The translations under genes were made by a program, and so were the position numbers. From Megamonas sp. UBA1796 (GTDB lineage Bacteria; Bacillota; Negativicutes; Selenomonadales; Selenomonadaceae), in contig DCFU01000052.1 of the NCBI GenBank assembly GCA_002319795.1, forward strand, positions 1,199 through 65,198: a DNA stretch of 64,000 nucleotides, written 5' to 3'. The notes under the pieces are model-generated. The model was given only the letters and a program-made list of their open reading frames with translations, was not told the DNA's origin and ran no database searches. This document shows, in pieces, positions 56,330 to 64,000 of this stretch. Positions within the stretch are counted from its first letter, which is position 1; every line of letters begins with the position of its first letter.

Positions 56330-57757
56330 CTATGTATTTTCTTTAGCGAGTTCTTCTGGTAGTTTTTCGTTCTTATTTTCTAATTTCTTTTTTTGTCCGA
56401 TGATAGTGCCTGGCAACAGGAGCAGGAAGCTCACCGTGAGGCCAATAAAAAGCGGGTTGATGGGAGAGCGGAGGATGGCAGCGAGGATAGCGGTGAGGGT
56501 GCTCAGCAGCATGGAGGCGACCGTCCAGCCTCGGGCGGCGCGCTGTGGAGCAAATACGGCGAGTGTGAGGGGCAGGAAAATGCCGCCACCACGCAGTGCC
56601 ATGGACATATAGTTCCAAAAAAGCACCTGTGAGCCTTCGTTCAGTATCGCAATACAGGAGGCCAGCAACATGACGCCAAGGATTACAAGGCGGTTAAGCC
56701 GCAGCAGAGAACGGCTGCTCTTGATTTTCAAGAACCCTGCGAGGATATCCTTGGACACCATTGTGCCGATGCCCAGTGAAAGCCCGCCGATGGAGCCGAT
56801 GAGGGACAGCATAATGCCGCCCATGGCGATGCCGCCAACCCATACTGGCTGGTATTGCAGCAGATAAGTTGGCAGTACGAGGATGGGCAGTATATCGGGC
56901 TGTACGGTATGCATGAACATACCAATCGCTGCACAGGGCAGGCCTACGGGGATTACGATGAGGGCTGCCGTGAAAGCGCCCACGGCGGCGGTACGCGGAT
57001 TTGAAGCCGAAAAAATTGCCTGTATATAGGTTTGCGTGCAGAGGATGCCTACAATCAGTGCGAGCAGGTTGGCCAGTGAAGTGCCTACGCCTTGGCCAAA
57101 CAGACTGTACCAGGGAAAAGCTGCCAGAGTGGCTGCTAGTGCGGGCGAAGTATGCAGTGACCAAAACGCCGAGCTACCGGCGATAAAGAGACTCGTCCAG
57201 ATAACGGCCATTTTCAGTATACCGCCGACACCGGCGCTGCGCATGCCGCCAAAGAAAACATAGCTGGCTACAAGCAGGATGAGCACGCATGCGGCGCCCC
57301 AGGAGGGAATACCGAGTATAGCTGAGATCATCTGTATTCCCGGCAGGCAGCTTGCTACCGCACTGAAGAGAATGCCCAGTGAAGAAACAACACTGGAAAT
57401 TGAGCCTGCAGATTTGCCATAGTTTAGTACAAGATACTGCGGGATGGTTTCCAGCGCTGTCCTGCGCAGTGGACGTGCGTAAAAGAGTCCCATGAGAATA
57501 AAGCTGATGCCGGAACCAAGGGTAAACCACCAGGCGGAGAGCCCCAGGGTATAAGCCATTTGAGCCGTGCCTACGGTAGCTCCGCCGCCAACCGCAGTTC
57601 CGGCAATGCCGCCGGCGACAATCGTCACGCCGGCAGCGCGCCCGCCCAGACTGTAAGCCTCAGCGGATTTGACTGAGCGGGCCGCATACAGGCCGCCGCT
57701 AATGACGATGGCAATCGTGGAGAGCATGATTACCAGATGCAGAAAAGAAAGTTCCAT
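56330..57757 (-). CDS. Sodium:solute symporter (SSS family)
   Basis: A 475-residue protein with about 13 membrane segments and the same hallmarks as the 25.8-kb symporter: GGRAAGVTIVAGGIAGTAVGGGATVGTAQMAYTLGLSAWWF near the N-terminus and GLSLGIGTMVSKDILAGF near residue 330. The two are paralogues. Here there is no T-box; instead a LysR gene diverges from it across 130 bp, implying inducer-based control. The substrate is unknown. Confidence 0.88.
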   Translation of the reverse strand: MELSFLHLVIMLSTIAIVISGGLYAARSVKSAEAYSLGGRAAGVTIVAGGIAGTAVGGGATVGTAQMAYTLGLSAWWFTLGSGISFILMGLFYARPLRRTALETIPQYLVLNYGKSAGSISSVVSSLGILFSAVASCLPGIQMISAILGIPSWGAACVLILLVASYVFFGGMRSAGVGGILKMAVIWTSLFIAGSSAFWSLHTSPALAATLAAFPWYSLFGQGVGTSLANLLALIVGILCTQTYIQAIFSASNPRTAAVGAFTAALIVIPVGLPCAAIGMFMHTVQPDILPILVLPTYLLQYQPVWVGGIAMGGIMLSLIGSIGGLSLGIGTMVSKDILAGFLKIKSSRSLLRLNRLVILGVMLLASCIAILNEGSQVLFWNYMSMALRGGGIFLPLTLAVFAPQRAARGWTVASMLLSTLTAILAAILRSPINPLFIGLTVSFLLLLPGTIIGQKKKLENKNEKLPEELAKENT

Positions 57758-57886
57758 AGATATATGATACCTCCCGATTGACAGAAAAAGAAAGTTACCC
57801 TAGAATTATAACAAATACGAAAGTATATTAAAAATATTTATTTAGATAGCTTAATATATGTTTTTCGAATATAAAGGAGGTATCCT

Positions 57887-58774
57887 ATGGATTTGCGTCA
57901 GCTTAAATACTTTTTGGCCGTGGCAGAAGAGGGACTCATCGTCAAAGCTGCTGAACGTCTGCATATTACGCAGCCGCCGCTGAGCCAGCAGCTTATGCTG
58001 CTGGAAAAAGAGCTTGGTACCCGGCTTTTCATCCGCAGTAAAAAGCATATCCAGCTCACGGCGAGCGGCTGTATTCTGCAGCGCCGTGCCGGGCAGGTGC
58101 TGGAGCTTATGAAGGCTACGGTGAATGAGATACAGGAGGCCACAGATGGCATCAGCGGGCGGCTCTCCATCGGTGTCATTACATCCTTTGGCGGGGCACT
58201 GCTGCCCAAACATATTGCTGCGTTCCACCAGCAGTATCCAGGCGTTACCTTCGATTTGCATCAGGGAGATACGCAGAAAATAACTGAACTGCTTAAAATA
58301 GGCATCATTGAAATCGGTTTTGTGCGGTTTCCTTTCGATATGGAGATCTGTGAGTCTGTTATTTTACCTAAGGAGGCCATGCTGCTGGCGGCGAATATGG
58401 ATATATTACGCAGCGAGGCAGATACCGTGCCTTTTTTCAGGCTGAAAGGCTTGCCGCTGCTTCTTCATAAGCGTCATGTAGCCATGGTGACGCAGCAATG
58501 CCATGCGTATGGCTTTGAACCCTATATCCTTTGCACGAGTGATGATATTTTTCCTTTGCTGCACTGGGCCAGGGCAGGACTGGGTATCGCGGTTGTGCCG
58601 GAATCAGCGAGGAGCTTTTCCAGCGGACGATCTCTGCGGTTTTATCATACAGAGCCTTCGGCACTTACGACAACGAGTGCGCTTATATATGCGAGAAACC
58701 AGCCGCTGTCAGCCGCAGCCATGCATTTTATGACCTTGTTCAAAACAGACAGAAAGAAGGAAAACAATGCATAG
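57887..58774 (+). CDS. LysR-family regulator, divergent from the symporter
   Basis: A 295-residue LTTR starting MDLRQLKYFLAVAEEGLIVKAAERLHITQPPLSQQLMLLEKELGTRLFIRSKK, a BenM/CatM-type N-terminus (LRQLKYFLAVAEE). The effector domain follows with standard length. AAAGGAGG lies 7 nt before the ATG. Diverging from the SSS gene, it most probably controls that transporter. The alkD gene overlaps its 3' end by 8 bp, so both are on one transcript, likely by chance of compaction. Confidence 0.92.
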   Translation: MDLRQLKYFLAVAEEGLIVKAAERLHITQPPLSQQLMLLEKELGTRLFIRSKKHIQLTASGCILQRRAGQVLELMKATVNEIQEATDGISGRLSIGVITSFGGALLPKHIAAFHQQYPGVTFDLHQGDTQKITELLKIGIIEIGFVRFPFDMEICESVILPKEAMLLAANMDILRSEADTVPFFRLKGLPLLLHKRHVAMVTQQCHAYGFEPYILCTSDDIFPLLHWARAGLGIAVVPESARSFSSGRSLRFYHTEPSALTTTSALIYARNQPLSAAAMHFMTLFKTDRKKENNA

Positions 58775-59477
58775 AGAAATGCAAATACAGGAGAAAATCA
58801 AAGAACAGCTGAAAGAGTTGGCCGCGGAAGATTACCGGGTGTTTTCTTCCCGGCTGCTTCCCCAAACCCCGAATGTCCTGGGCGTACGTCTGCCATTGCT
58901 GCGTCGGATGGCCCAACAGATTGCAAAGGGAAACTGGGCGGAATATCTGCAGACCGCAAGAGATGATTCTTTTGAAGAAATCATGCTGCAGGGGATGGTA
59001 ATCGGTTGTGTGAAGTGTACCGCTGAAGAGCGGTTTATGTATATACGTGGGTTTGTTCCCAAGATTGATAATTGGTCGGTATGTGATAGTTTCTGTACAG
59101 GACTCCGGTTTACGAAGAAAGAACCCGAGGCTGTATGGGCGTTTTTGCTGCCGTATTTTCAGTCGCAGCGGGAATTTTCTCTTCGCTTCGCTATCGTGAT
59201 GCTGCTTTCTTATTATATCGATGAGGCACACATTCATATGGTCCTGAGGCTTATCAACCATGTAAGGCATGAAGGCTATTATGTGAAGATGGCGGCAGCC
59301 TGGGCCATTTCGCTTTGCTATATTCGCTTTCCGCAGCTTACACATAGCTATCTCGAGCAGAATGCGCTCGATGATTTTACGTATAATAAGGCACTGCAAA
59401 AAATCACGGAATCCCTTAGGGTAGATCAGGCAACGAAAGAACGTATCCGCGGGATGAAGCGGAAAATTCGAAAGTGA
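58767..59477 (+). CDS. DNA alkylation repair protein (AlkD-like HEAT-repeat glycosylase)
   Basis: A 236-residue all-helical protein of the AlkD family: LGVRLPLLRRMAQQIAKGNW, FEEIMLQGMVIGC, NWSVCDSFCTG (the conserved W and D region), FLLPYFQSQREFSLRFAIVMLLSYYID and WAISLCYIRFPQLT. The tryptophan and aspartate expected to hold the lesion are present. Relatives excise N3- and N7-alkylpurines without base flipping. It starts inside the 3' end of the LysR gene and has AGAAGGAAAAC before the ATG. The DNA-repair role is unrelated to its neighbours. Confidence 0.9.
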   Translation: MHREMQIQEKIKEQLKELAAEDYRVFSSRLLPQTPNVLGVRLPLLRRMAQQIAKGNWAEYLQTARDDSFEEIMLQGMVIGCVKCTAEERFMYIRGFVPKIDNWSVCDSFCTGLRFTKKEPEAVWAFLLPYFQSQREFSLRFAIVMLLSYYIDEAHIHMVLRLINHVRHEGYYVKMAAAWAISLCYIRFPQLTHSYLEQNALDDFTYNKALQKITESLRVDQATKERIRGMKRKIRK

Positions 59478-59682
59478 TTTCGATGTTTGTGCGAATTCTT
59501 CATAATTTAGGATCGATTCTTTTGGAAAAATATTTCGCTGCTTTATAAAAAATGTGTAGGAGCATTGATTTGGTAAAAATAATAAAATTTTTTTACTACG
59601 GAAGAAGGAATTTTATTATACTGGTAGAATATTCAATATTAATAAACAAATATATGATGAAAACTATAATTGGGAGAATGCT

Positions 59683-60351
59683 ATGAAATCAATTAAACAG
59701 CTTGAGAGATATATTCCACTGGTAAATTTTATTGCGGATATTATCGGTCCACAATGTGAAGTGCTCCTGCATGATGTCGTTGATGTCAGGAATTCGGTAG
59801 TAGCCGTTCGCAATGGATATATAAGCGGCCGGCAGCTTGGATGCCCGCTGACGGATTTTGGTTTGGAATTATTGGAGAATCAAGTCTATTTGAAACAAAC
59901 TGCAATTGTCAACTACTTAAGCCGCACGGACAGCGGTGAAAAATTAAGATCTTCTACGTACTTTCTTAAAAATGAAAACAATGAATTAATCGGTATGCTG
60001 TGTGTCAATATTTTAATCTTGCCGGATACCGATGTCGTAAAAAATCTGACGGATAACCTGTTACATGTCTTGATTGCCAATAACGGGGGCAGCAATGAGT
60101 CTGTACCGGAAAATGAGAAAGTGATAGAATCCCTGCATTCTTCCATTGACAACGTAGTCGAATCTGCCATCGGTAAAGTCGTTGATACCTATAATATTCC
60201 GGTAGAACGCATGTCGGTTGAGGAAAAAATTGCTATTGTGCAGAAACTGAGCACGAATGGTATTTTTAAGATTAAAGGGGCTATTCCCAAAGTGGCCGGT
60301 ACATTGCAAACCTCCGAGAGTACAATCTACCGCTATATTTCCTGCAAATAG
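59683..60351 (+). CDS. DauR/YheO-type PAS-HTH transcriptional regulator
   Basis: A 222-residue regulator with an N-terminal YheO-like PAS domain (LVNFIADIIGPQCEVLLHDVVDVRNSVVAVRNGYISGRQLGCPLTDFGL...YFLKNENNELIGMLCVNI) and a C-terminal HTH (KLSTNGIFKIKGAIPKVAGTLQTSESTIYRYI). Relatives regulate amino-acid catabolism (for example D-arginine use). It precedes the ridA - threonine ammonia-lyase - permease cluster in the same direction and is the obvious candidate regulator. GGGAGAATGCT is the start region. Confidence 0.9.
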   Translation: MKSIKQLERYIPLVNFIADIIGPQCEVLLHDVVDVRNSVVAVRNGYISGRQLGCPLTDFGLELLENQVYLKQTAIVNYLSRTDSGEKLRSSTYFLKNENNELIGMLCVNILILPDTDVVKNLTDNLLHVLIANNGGSNESVPENEKVIESLHSSIDNVVESAIGKVVDTYNIPVERMSVEEKIAIVQKLSTNGIFKIKGAIPKVAGTLQTSESTIYRYISCK

Positions 60352-60606
60352 CGGGGCTGCTGTATACAGCAAAGGATATTTTGCCTGTAGCAGCAGCTTG
60401 CTTCGGAAATTTTTTTGCAGATTTATAGTAAAAAAATATTTCTATAAGAAAAAAATATTACTATCGTGATTCCTAAGTTTCAGCAGTCTAATGTGGTATA
60501 AATGGTATATATTTCCTTTATGCTGCATTTGGAGACAAATAAATGTCTCAGATATACATAGACTGGAAGTTCACACAATCACCCTATTATTAAAAGGAGG
60601 AAAAAA

Positions 60607-60993
60607 ATGAAAGAAGTAATTGTAACTCCAAATGCTCCCCAAGCCATCGGGCCTTATGCACAAGCCAGAATGTTTGGCGACTACCTGTTTGCCTCTGGTC
60701 AAATCGCCATTGATCCCAAAATTGGTGAGGTGGTTGCTGGTGGTATTGAAGCCCAGGCGGTTCAAGTGATGGAGAATATCAAACAGGTGCTGCTTGCCGC
60801 GGAAATGAACTTTGACAATGTTTTGAAAACCACAGTTTTTATTACGAATATGGATAATTTTACTATAGTGAATGAAGTCTACGGACGTTATTTTTCCACC
60901 CGCTTGCCGGCACGCTCATGTGTTGAAGTAGCGAATCTGCCGAAAGGTGCTTTAGTGGAAATTGAAGTTATAGCTGCCAGTCAAAGAAAATAA
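60607..60993 (+). CDS. ridA: RidA-family reactive enamine/imine deaminase
   Basis: A 128-residue RidA with all landmarks: NAPQAIGPYAQARMFGDYLFASGQI, IEAQAVQVMENIKQVLLAAEMNFDNVLKTTVFITNMDNF, and R105 with surrounding residues in PARSCVEVANLPKGALVEIEVIA. It hydrolyses 2-aminoacrylate and related enamines made by PLP dehydratases. The next gene encodes exactly such an enzyme, 12 bp on. AAAGGAGGAAAAAA precedes the ATG. A textbook protective pairing. Confidence 0.96.
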   Translation: MKEVIVTPNAPQAIGPYAQARMFGDYLFASGQIAIDPKIGEVVAGGIEAQAVQVMENIKQVLLAAEMNFDNVLKTTVFITNMDNFTIVNEVYGRYFSTRLPARSCVEVANLPKGALVEIEVIAASQRK

Positions 60994-61005
60994 GGGGATG
61001 TTAGC

Positions 61006-62214
61006 ATGGATATTTCATTGGAGGAAGTCAAGAAAGCCAGAGAAACCTTAGCAGGAACGGCGGTGAGGACTGAACTGGCGTATACCAATACGCTGAGTGA
61101 TTTTACCGGGAATCGTGTTTATCTGAAAATGGAAAACCAGCAGCGTACGGGTTCTTTTAAATTACGAGGTGCCTATAATAAAGTTGCAAATCTGACTGCG
61201 GAAGAAAAAAAACATGGTATTATTGCCTCTTCGGCGGGGAATCATGCGCAGGGTACAGCTTTGGCAGGAACCATTTTTGGGATTCCGTCTACAATCGTTA
61301 TGCCTCGGACGGCTCCTTTGTCAAAAGTCAAAGCTACACGCGGCTATGGTGCCAGGGTTGTGCTTCATGGAAGCGTCTATGATGAAGCTTTTGCAGAAGC
61401 CCAGCGTATTCAGGCTGAACAGCAGCTGACATTTATTCACCCCTTTAATGATCCGTTGGTCATTGCTGGGCAGGGAACGATTGGCTTGGAAATTCTGGAG
61501 GATTTGCCTGATCTGGAGGCAGTCGTTGTACCGGTTGGCGGTGGCGGACTGCTTGCCGGCATCGCGCTGGCTGTCAAAAATCTCAAACCCAGTGTAAAAG
61601 TCATTGGCGTTCAGACAAAAAACATGCCCTCTATGGTCAAATCCCTTGCAGAGAAGAAAATCTGCACCTGTAATGGCAGTCCGACGATTGCTGATGGTAT
61701 TGCCGTAAGAACACCTGGGGAATTGACCTTTGATATTATTCAGCATTATGTGGATGATATTGTAACCGTTGATGAGGAAGAAATTGCGAGTGCTATTTTG
61801 CTACTTTTGGAGAGAGTCAAGACGATTGCTGAGGGGGCAGGAGCTGCTTCTGTTGCGGCTGTGCTGAACAGACTGCGTGGTTATAAAAACTGTAAAATTG
61901 CAGCTGTTATCAGTGGCGGGAATATTGATGTTAACATGATGTGGCGCATTATCGATCAGGGCTTGGCAAAATCCGGGCGCAAGGTTGCCTTTGATATGCT
62001 CATTCCCGATAAGCCTGGTTCGTTATGCGGTATACTGCAGCTGATGGCCGAAACAGGCGCAAACGTACTGAATGTAATACATCACCGCGACAGCCGCAAT
62101 GCGCCGCTTGGCTATGCAACCGTGGAATTAGAATTGGAGACCGCAGATCAGGAACAGATTGAGCTCATAAAACAAGTGCTGGCAGAACATCAATATCGTA
62201 TAAATATTGTATAA
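61006..62214 (+). CDS. Threonine ammonia-lyase (catabolic type with ACT domain)
   Basis: A 402-residue protein: the PLP lysine in QQRTGSFKLRGAYNK, SSAGNHAQGTALAG, the phosphate-binding PVGGGGLLAG, SGGNID, and a C-terminal ACT domain (DMLIPDKPGSLCGILQLMAETGANVLNVIHHRDSRNAPLGYATVELELE). It converts threonine (and serine) to 2-oxobutyrate (or pyruvate) and ammonia. The one-ACT layout and length fit the TdcB/Clostridium-type catabolic enzyme better than long IlvA with two ACT-like domains. It lies between ridA and an APC permease. Confidence 0.94.
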   Translation: MDISLEEVKKARETLAGTAVRTELAYTNTLSDFTGNRVYLKMENQQRTGSFKLRGAYNKVANLTAEEKKHGIIASSAGNHAQGTALAGTIFGIPSTIVMPRTAPLSKVKATRGYGARVVLHGSVYDEAFAEAQRIQAEQQLTFIHPFNDPLVIAGQGTIGLEILEDLPDLEAVVVPVGGGGLLAGIALAVKNLKPSVKVIGVQTKNMPSMVKSLAEKKICTCNGSPTIADGIAVRTPGELTFDIIQHYVDDIVTVDEEEIASAILLLLERVKTIAEGAGAASVAAVLNRLRGYKNCKIAAVISGGNIDVNMMWRIIDQGLAKSGRKVAFDMLIPDKPGSLCGILQLMAETGANVLNVIHHRDSRNAPLGYATVELELETADQEQIELIKQVLAEHQYRINIV

Positions 62215-62232
62215 TGAACGGGAGGAAAGACA

Positions 62233-63606
62233 ATGGAAGAGAGAAAGTTAACCCGGGGATTAAAGGCACGCCACATTGAACTCATTGCTTTGGGAGGAAC
62301 GATCGGAGTAGGTTTATTCATGGGTTCAGCCAGTACCATCAAATGGGCCGGGCCTTCCGTATTGCTGGCTTATGCGTTGGCTGGCATTATCATGTTCTTT
62401 GTCATGCGGATCATGGGTGAAATGCTCTATCTGGAGCCAGTGACCGGTTCTTTTGCCACTTACGGCCATAAATATATTGGTCCTTGGGCTGGCTATATCA
62501 CCGCATGGTGCTATTGGTTTCTTTGGGTGACGGTCGGCATGTCAGAGGTAACGGCTTTTGGCATTTATATGAATTACTGGTTTGCTGATTTGCCGCAGTG
62601 GATACCAGCGTTGGTAGGCGTTGCCGTGGTGGCAGGAGCGAATCTGACGGCTGTTAAATATTATGGCGAATTTGAATTCTGGTTCGCCATAATCAAAGTT
62701 GTCACCATCGTCGCCATGCTCATCATCGGCTTTGGCTTGATCTTTTTTGGCTTTGGCAATGCCGGGCAGCCTATTGGGATTAGCAACCTGTTCGATAATG
62801 GGGGGTTCTTTGCCGGAGGCCTGGAAGGATTTTTATTTGCCCTATGTCTGGTAACAGCCTCTTATCAAGGGGTGGAACTGGTCGGGATTACGGCCGGTGA
62901 GGCTGAAAATCCAAAAGAGACCTTACGTAGTGCAATAAAAAATATCATTTGGCGCATCTTAATTTTCTATATCGGTGCAATTTTTGTAATTGTCTCTATT
63001 TACCCATGGAATCAGATTGGAACGATTGGCAGCCCGTTTGTTATGACCTTTGCCAAAATCGGCATCACCGCTGCAGCGGGAATTATCAATTTCGTTGTGC
63101 TTACGGCTGCTGCGTCAGGCTGTAACAGCGGCATTTACAGCGCCAGCAGAATGTTATATACTTTAGCCGAAAATGGACAGGCACCTAGGTTCCTGAAGAA
63201 AATTTCATCGCGAGGCGTGCCGGCGAATAGTATCAAGATTACGATTGCCTGCTTGCTGTTAGGCGTACTCTTTAATTATATATGCCCGAATTCCAAGCTG
63301 TTCGTATACATTTACAGTGCCAGTATCCTGCCAGGCATGGCACCTTGGATTGTATTATGCATCAGTCAGATTAAATTCAGAAAAAAATGGGGTAAGGAAA
63401 TGGATTCGCATCCGTTCAAGTCACCTTTTTTCCCTATTAGTAACTACGTAACGATTGCTTTTTTGGGTCTGGTATTGGTAGGTATGTGGTTCAACGATGA
63501 CACGAGGGGCGGATTGATTGCCGGAGCATCTTTTTGTGTTATCATTACCATATTTTACTATGTGCTGGGAATTGGCAAGCGGGAAGTTGCCGAGCGGGAT
63601 TCATGA
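62233..63606 (+). CDS. Amino acid permease (APC family)
   Basis: A 457-residue protein with 12 membrane segments and the AAT/APC signature (LKARHIELIALGGTIGVGLFMGSASTIKWAGPSVLLAYALAGIIMFFVMRIMGEML), resembling AnsP/ProY/GabP-type permeases. GGAGGAAAGAC precedes the ATG, 18 bp after the threonine ammonia-lyase stop. It likely imports threonine, serine or another neutral amino acid for the preceding enzymes. LAENGQAPRFLKKISSRGVPANSI in the second half is a family hallmark. Confidence 0.93.
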   Translation: MEERKLTRGLKARHIELIALGGTIGVGLFMGSASTIKWAGPSVLLAYALAGIIMFFVMRIMGEMLYLEPVTGSFATYGHKYIGPWAGYITAWCYWFLWVTVGMSEVTAFGIYMNYWFADLPQWIPALVGVAVVAGANLTAVKYYGEFEFWFAIIKVVTIVAMLIIGFGLIFFGFGNAGQPIGISNLFDNGGFFAGGLEGFLFALCLVTASYQGVELVGITAGEAENPKETLRSAIKNIIWRILIFYIGAIFVIVSIYPWNQIGTIGSPFVMTFAKIGITAAAGIINFVVLTAAASGCNSGIYSASRMLYTLAENGQAPRFLKKISSRGVPANSIKITIACLLLGVLFNYICPNSKLFVYIYSASILPGMAPWIVLCISQIKFRKKWGKEMDSHPFKSPFFPISNYVTIAFLGLVLVGMWFNDDTRGGLIAGASFCVIITIFYYVLGIGKREVAERDS

Positions 63607-63674
63607 GATAGCCGGGCAGTTGCGAAACTATAAAATTTATAGTGCTTAAAATTTTAGGACAGGAGTAGATTGCT

Positions 63675-64000
63675 ATGAGGGATACCAAGAAAATTATGAA
63701 GACGATGGATGGCAATACGGCAGCTGCGCACATTTCGTATGCGTTTACAGATGTAGCGGCGATTTTTCCGATTACGCCATCATCGAATATGGCTGAAAGT
63801 GTAGATGAATGGGGAGCCCAGGGGCGCAAGAATCTCTTCGGTCAGCAGGTCAAAGTTGTGGAGATGCAATCGGAAGGTGGTGCTGCTGGTGCGGTTCATG
63901 GCTCGCTGCAAGCTGGTGCACTGACTACGACGTACACCGCCTCGCAAGGGCTTTTGCTGATGATACCAAATATGTACAAGATTGCTGGCGAACTGCTGCC
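63675..64000 (+). CDS. nifJ: Pyruvate:ferredoxin (flavodoxin) oxidoreductase, N-terminal part
   Basis: Only the first 108 residues are in the window: MRDTKKIMKTMDGNTAAAHI, YAFTDVAAIFPITPSSNMAESVDEW, EMQSEGGAAGAVHGSLQAGALTTTYTASQGLLLMIPNMYKIAGELLP, which is the PFOR domain I that binds thiamine pyrophosphate with domain VI. The gene runs off the right edge. It converts pyruvate to acetyl-CoA with reduced ferredoxin, a key step of anaerobic metabolism. Placement after threonine/serine catabolism is fitting, as serine gives pyruvate. AGGAGTAGATTGCT precedes the ATG. Confidence 0.96.
   Translation, partial: MRDTKKIMKTMDGNTAAAHISYAFTDVAAIFPITPSSNMAESVDEWGAQGRKNLFGQQVKVVEMQSEGGAAGAVHGSLQAGALTTTYTASQGLLLMIPNMYKIAGELL

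Noticed and set aside
1..64000. CRISPR array, tRNA or rRNA genes
   Set aside because: No regularly spaced repeats of suitable length, and no cloverleaf with GTTCRANNC-type T-loop or rRNA-like sequence was noticed in the gaps. A dedicated scan was not possible.

Overview
The window is the replication-origin region of a Gram-negative-walled Firmicute, most likely a member of the Negativicutes (Selenomonadales-like). Three things point there. The gene order around the origin is Firmicute (khpB-yidC-yidD-rnpA-rpmH on one strand; dnaA-dnaN-yaaA-recF-DUF721-remB-gyrB on the other). Control is Firmicute-style (a T-box, a cre-like site, a yybP-ykoY riboswitch, intrinsic terminators). Yet there is a porin, a phosphoethanolamine transferase and a periplasmic-type tandem PTP-like phytase, all of which fit an outer membrane. 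Base composition is intermediate, by eye somewhat below 50% G+C. Genus cannot be fixed from the sequence alone.

0-17.5 kb is core replication and housekeeping. The origin is bipartite: one DnaA-box cluster lies upstream of dnaA, and a second cluster between dnaA and dnaN is followed by a DnaA-trio-like repeat and an AT-rich unwinding candidate. gyrB and gyrA are separated by terC (behind a Mn-type riboswitch), htpX, a degenerate guanylate-kinase-like gene, a threonine-synthase-like gene and a Ppx/GppA gene. A short candidate RNA gene lies at 12.35-12.44 kb.

17.6-36 kb is accessory. It holds an intact IS30-family element, a divergent pair of XRE regulators, a porin, a two-domain phytase, a stand-alone molybdopterin oxidoreductase and a sodium:solute symporter. 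The symporter is controlled by a T-box with two expression platforms. A LysR gene then diverges from a dicarboxylate/amino-acid symporter - aminotransferase - FAH-family - SDR cluster, in which two genes carry near-duplicate upstream regions. An LCP cell-wall protein and a coiled-coil protein follow. A second, gene-free DnaA-box cluster lies at 35.9-36.1 kb, about 32 kb from the origin.

36-46.8 kb holds an MgtC-like protein, cytidine deaminase, a CYTH protein, a Tat-type amidase divergent from a GH84 glycosidase, a GntP permease behind a consensus promoter and cre-like palindrome, a YitT protein, and a MarR-controlled HlyD/ABC-2 permease/UspA operon.

47-53.5 kb looks like a polyphenol (gallotannin) island: subtype-B tannase, two MFS transporters, an ACMSD-like amidohydrolase and a MarR regulator, with shared operator-like palindromes. 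The window ends with an envelope phosphoethanolamine transferase, a second sodium:solute symporter with a divergent LysR gene, AlkD, a threonine-catabolism cluster (DauR-like regulator, RidA, threonine ammonia-lyase, APC permease) and the start of pyruvate:ferredoxin oxidoreductase.

No tRNA, rRNA or CRISPR array was seen.
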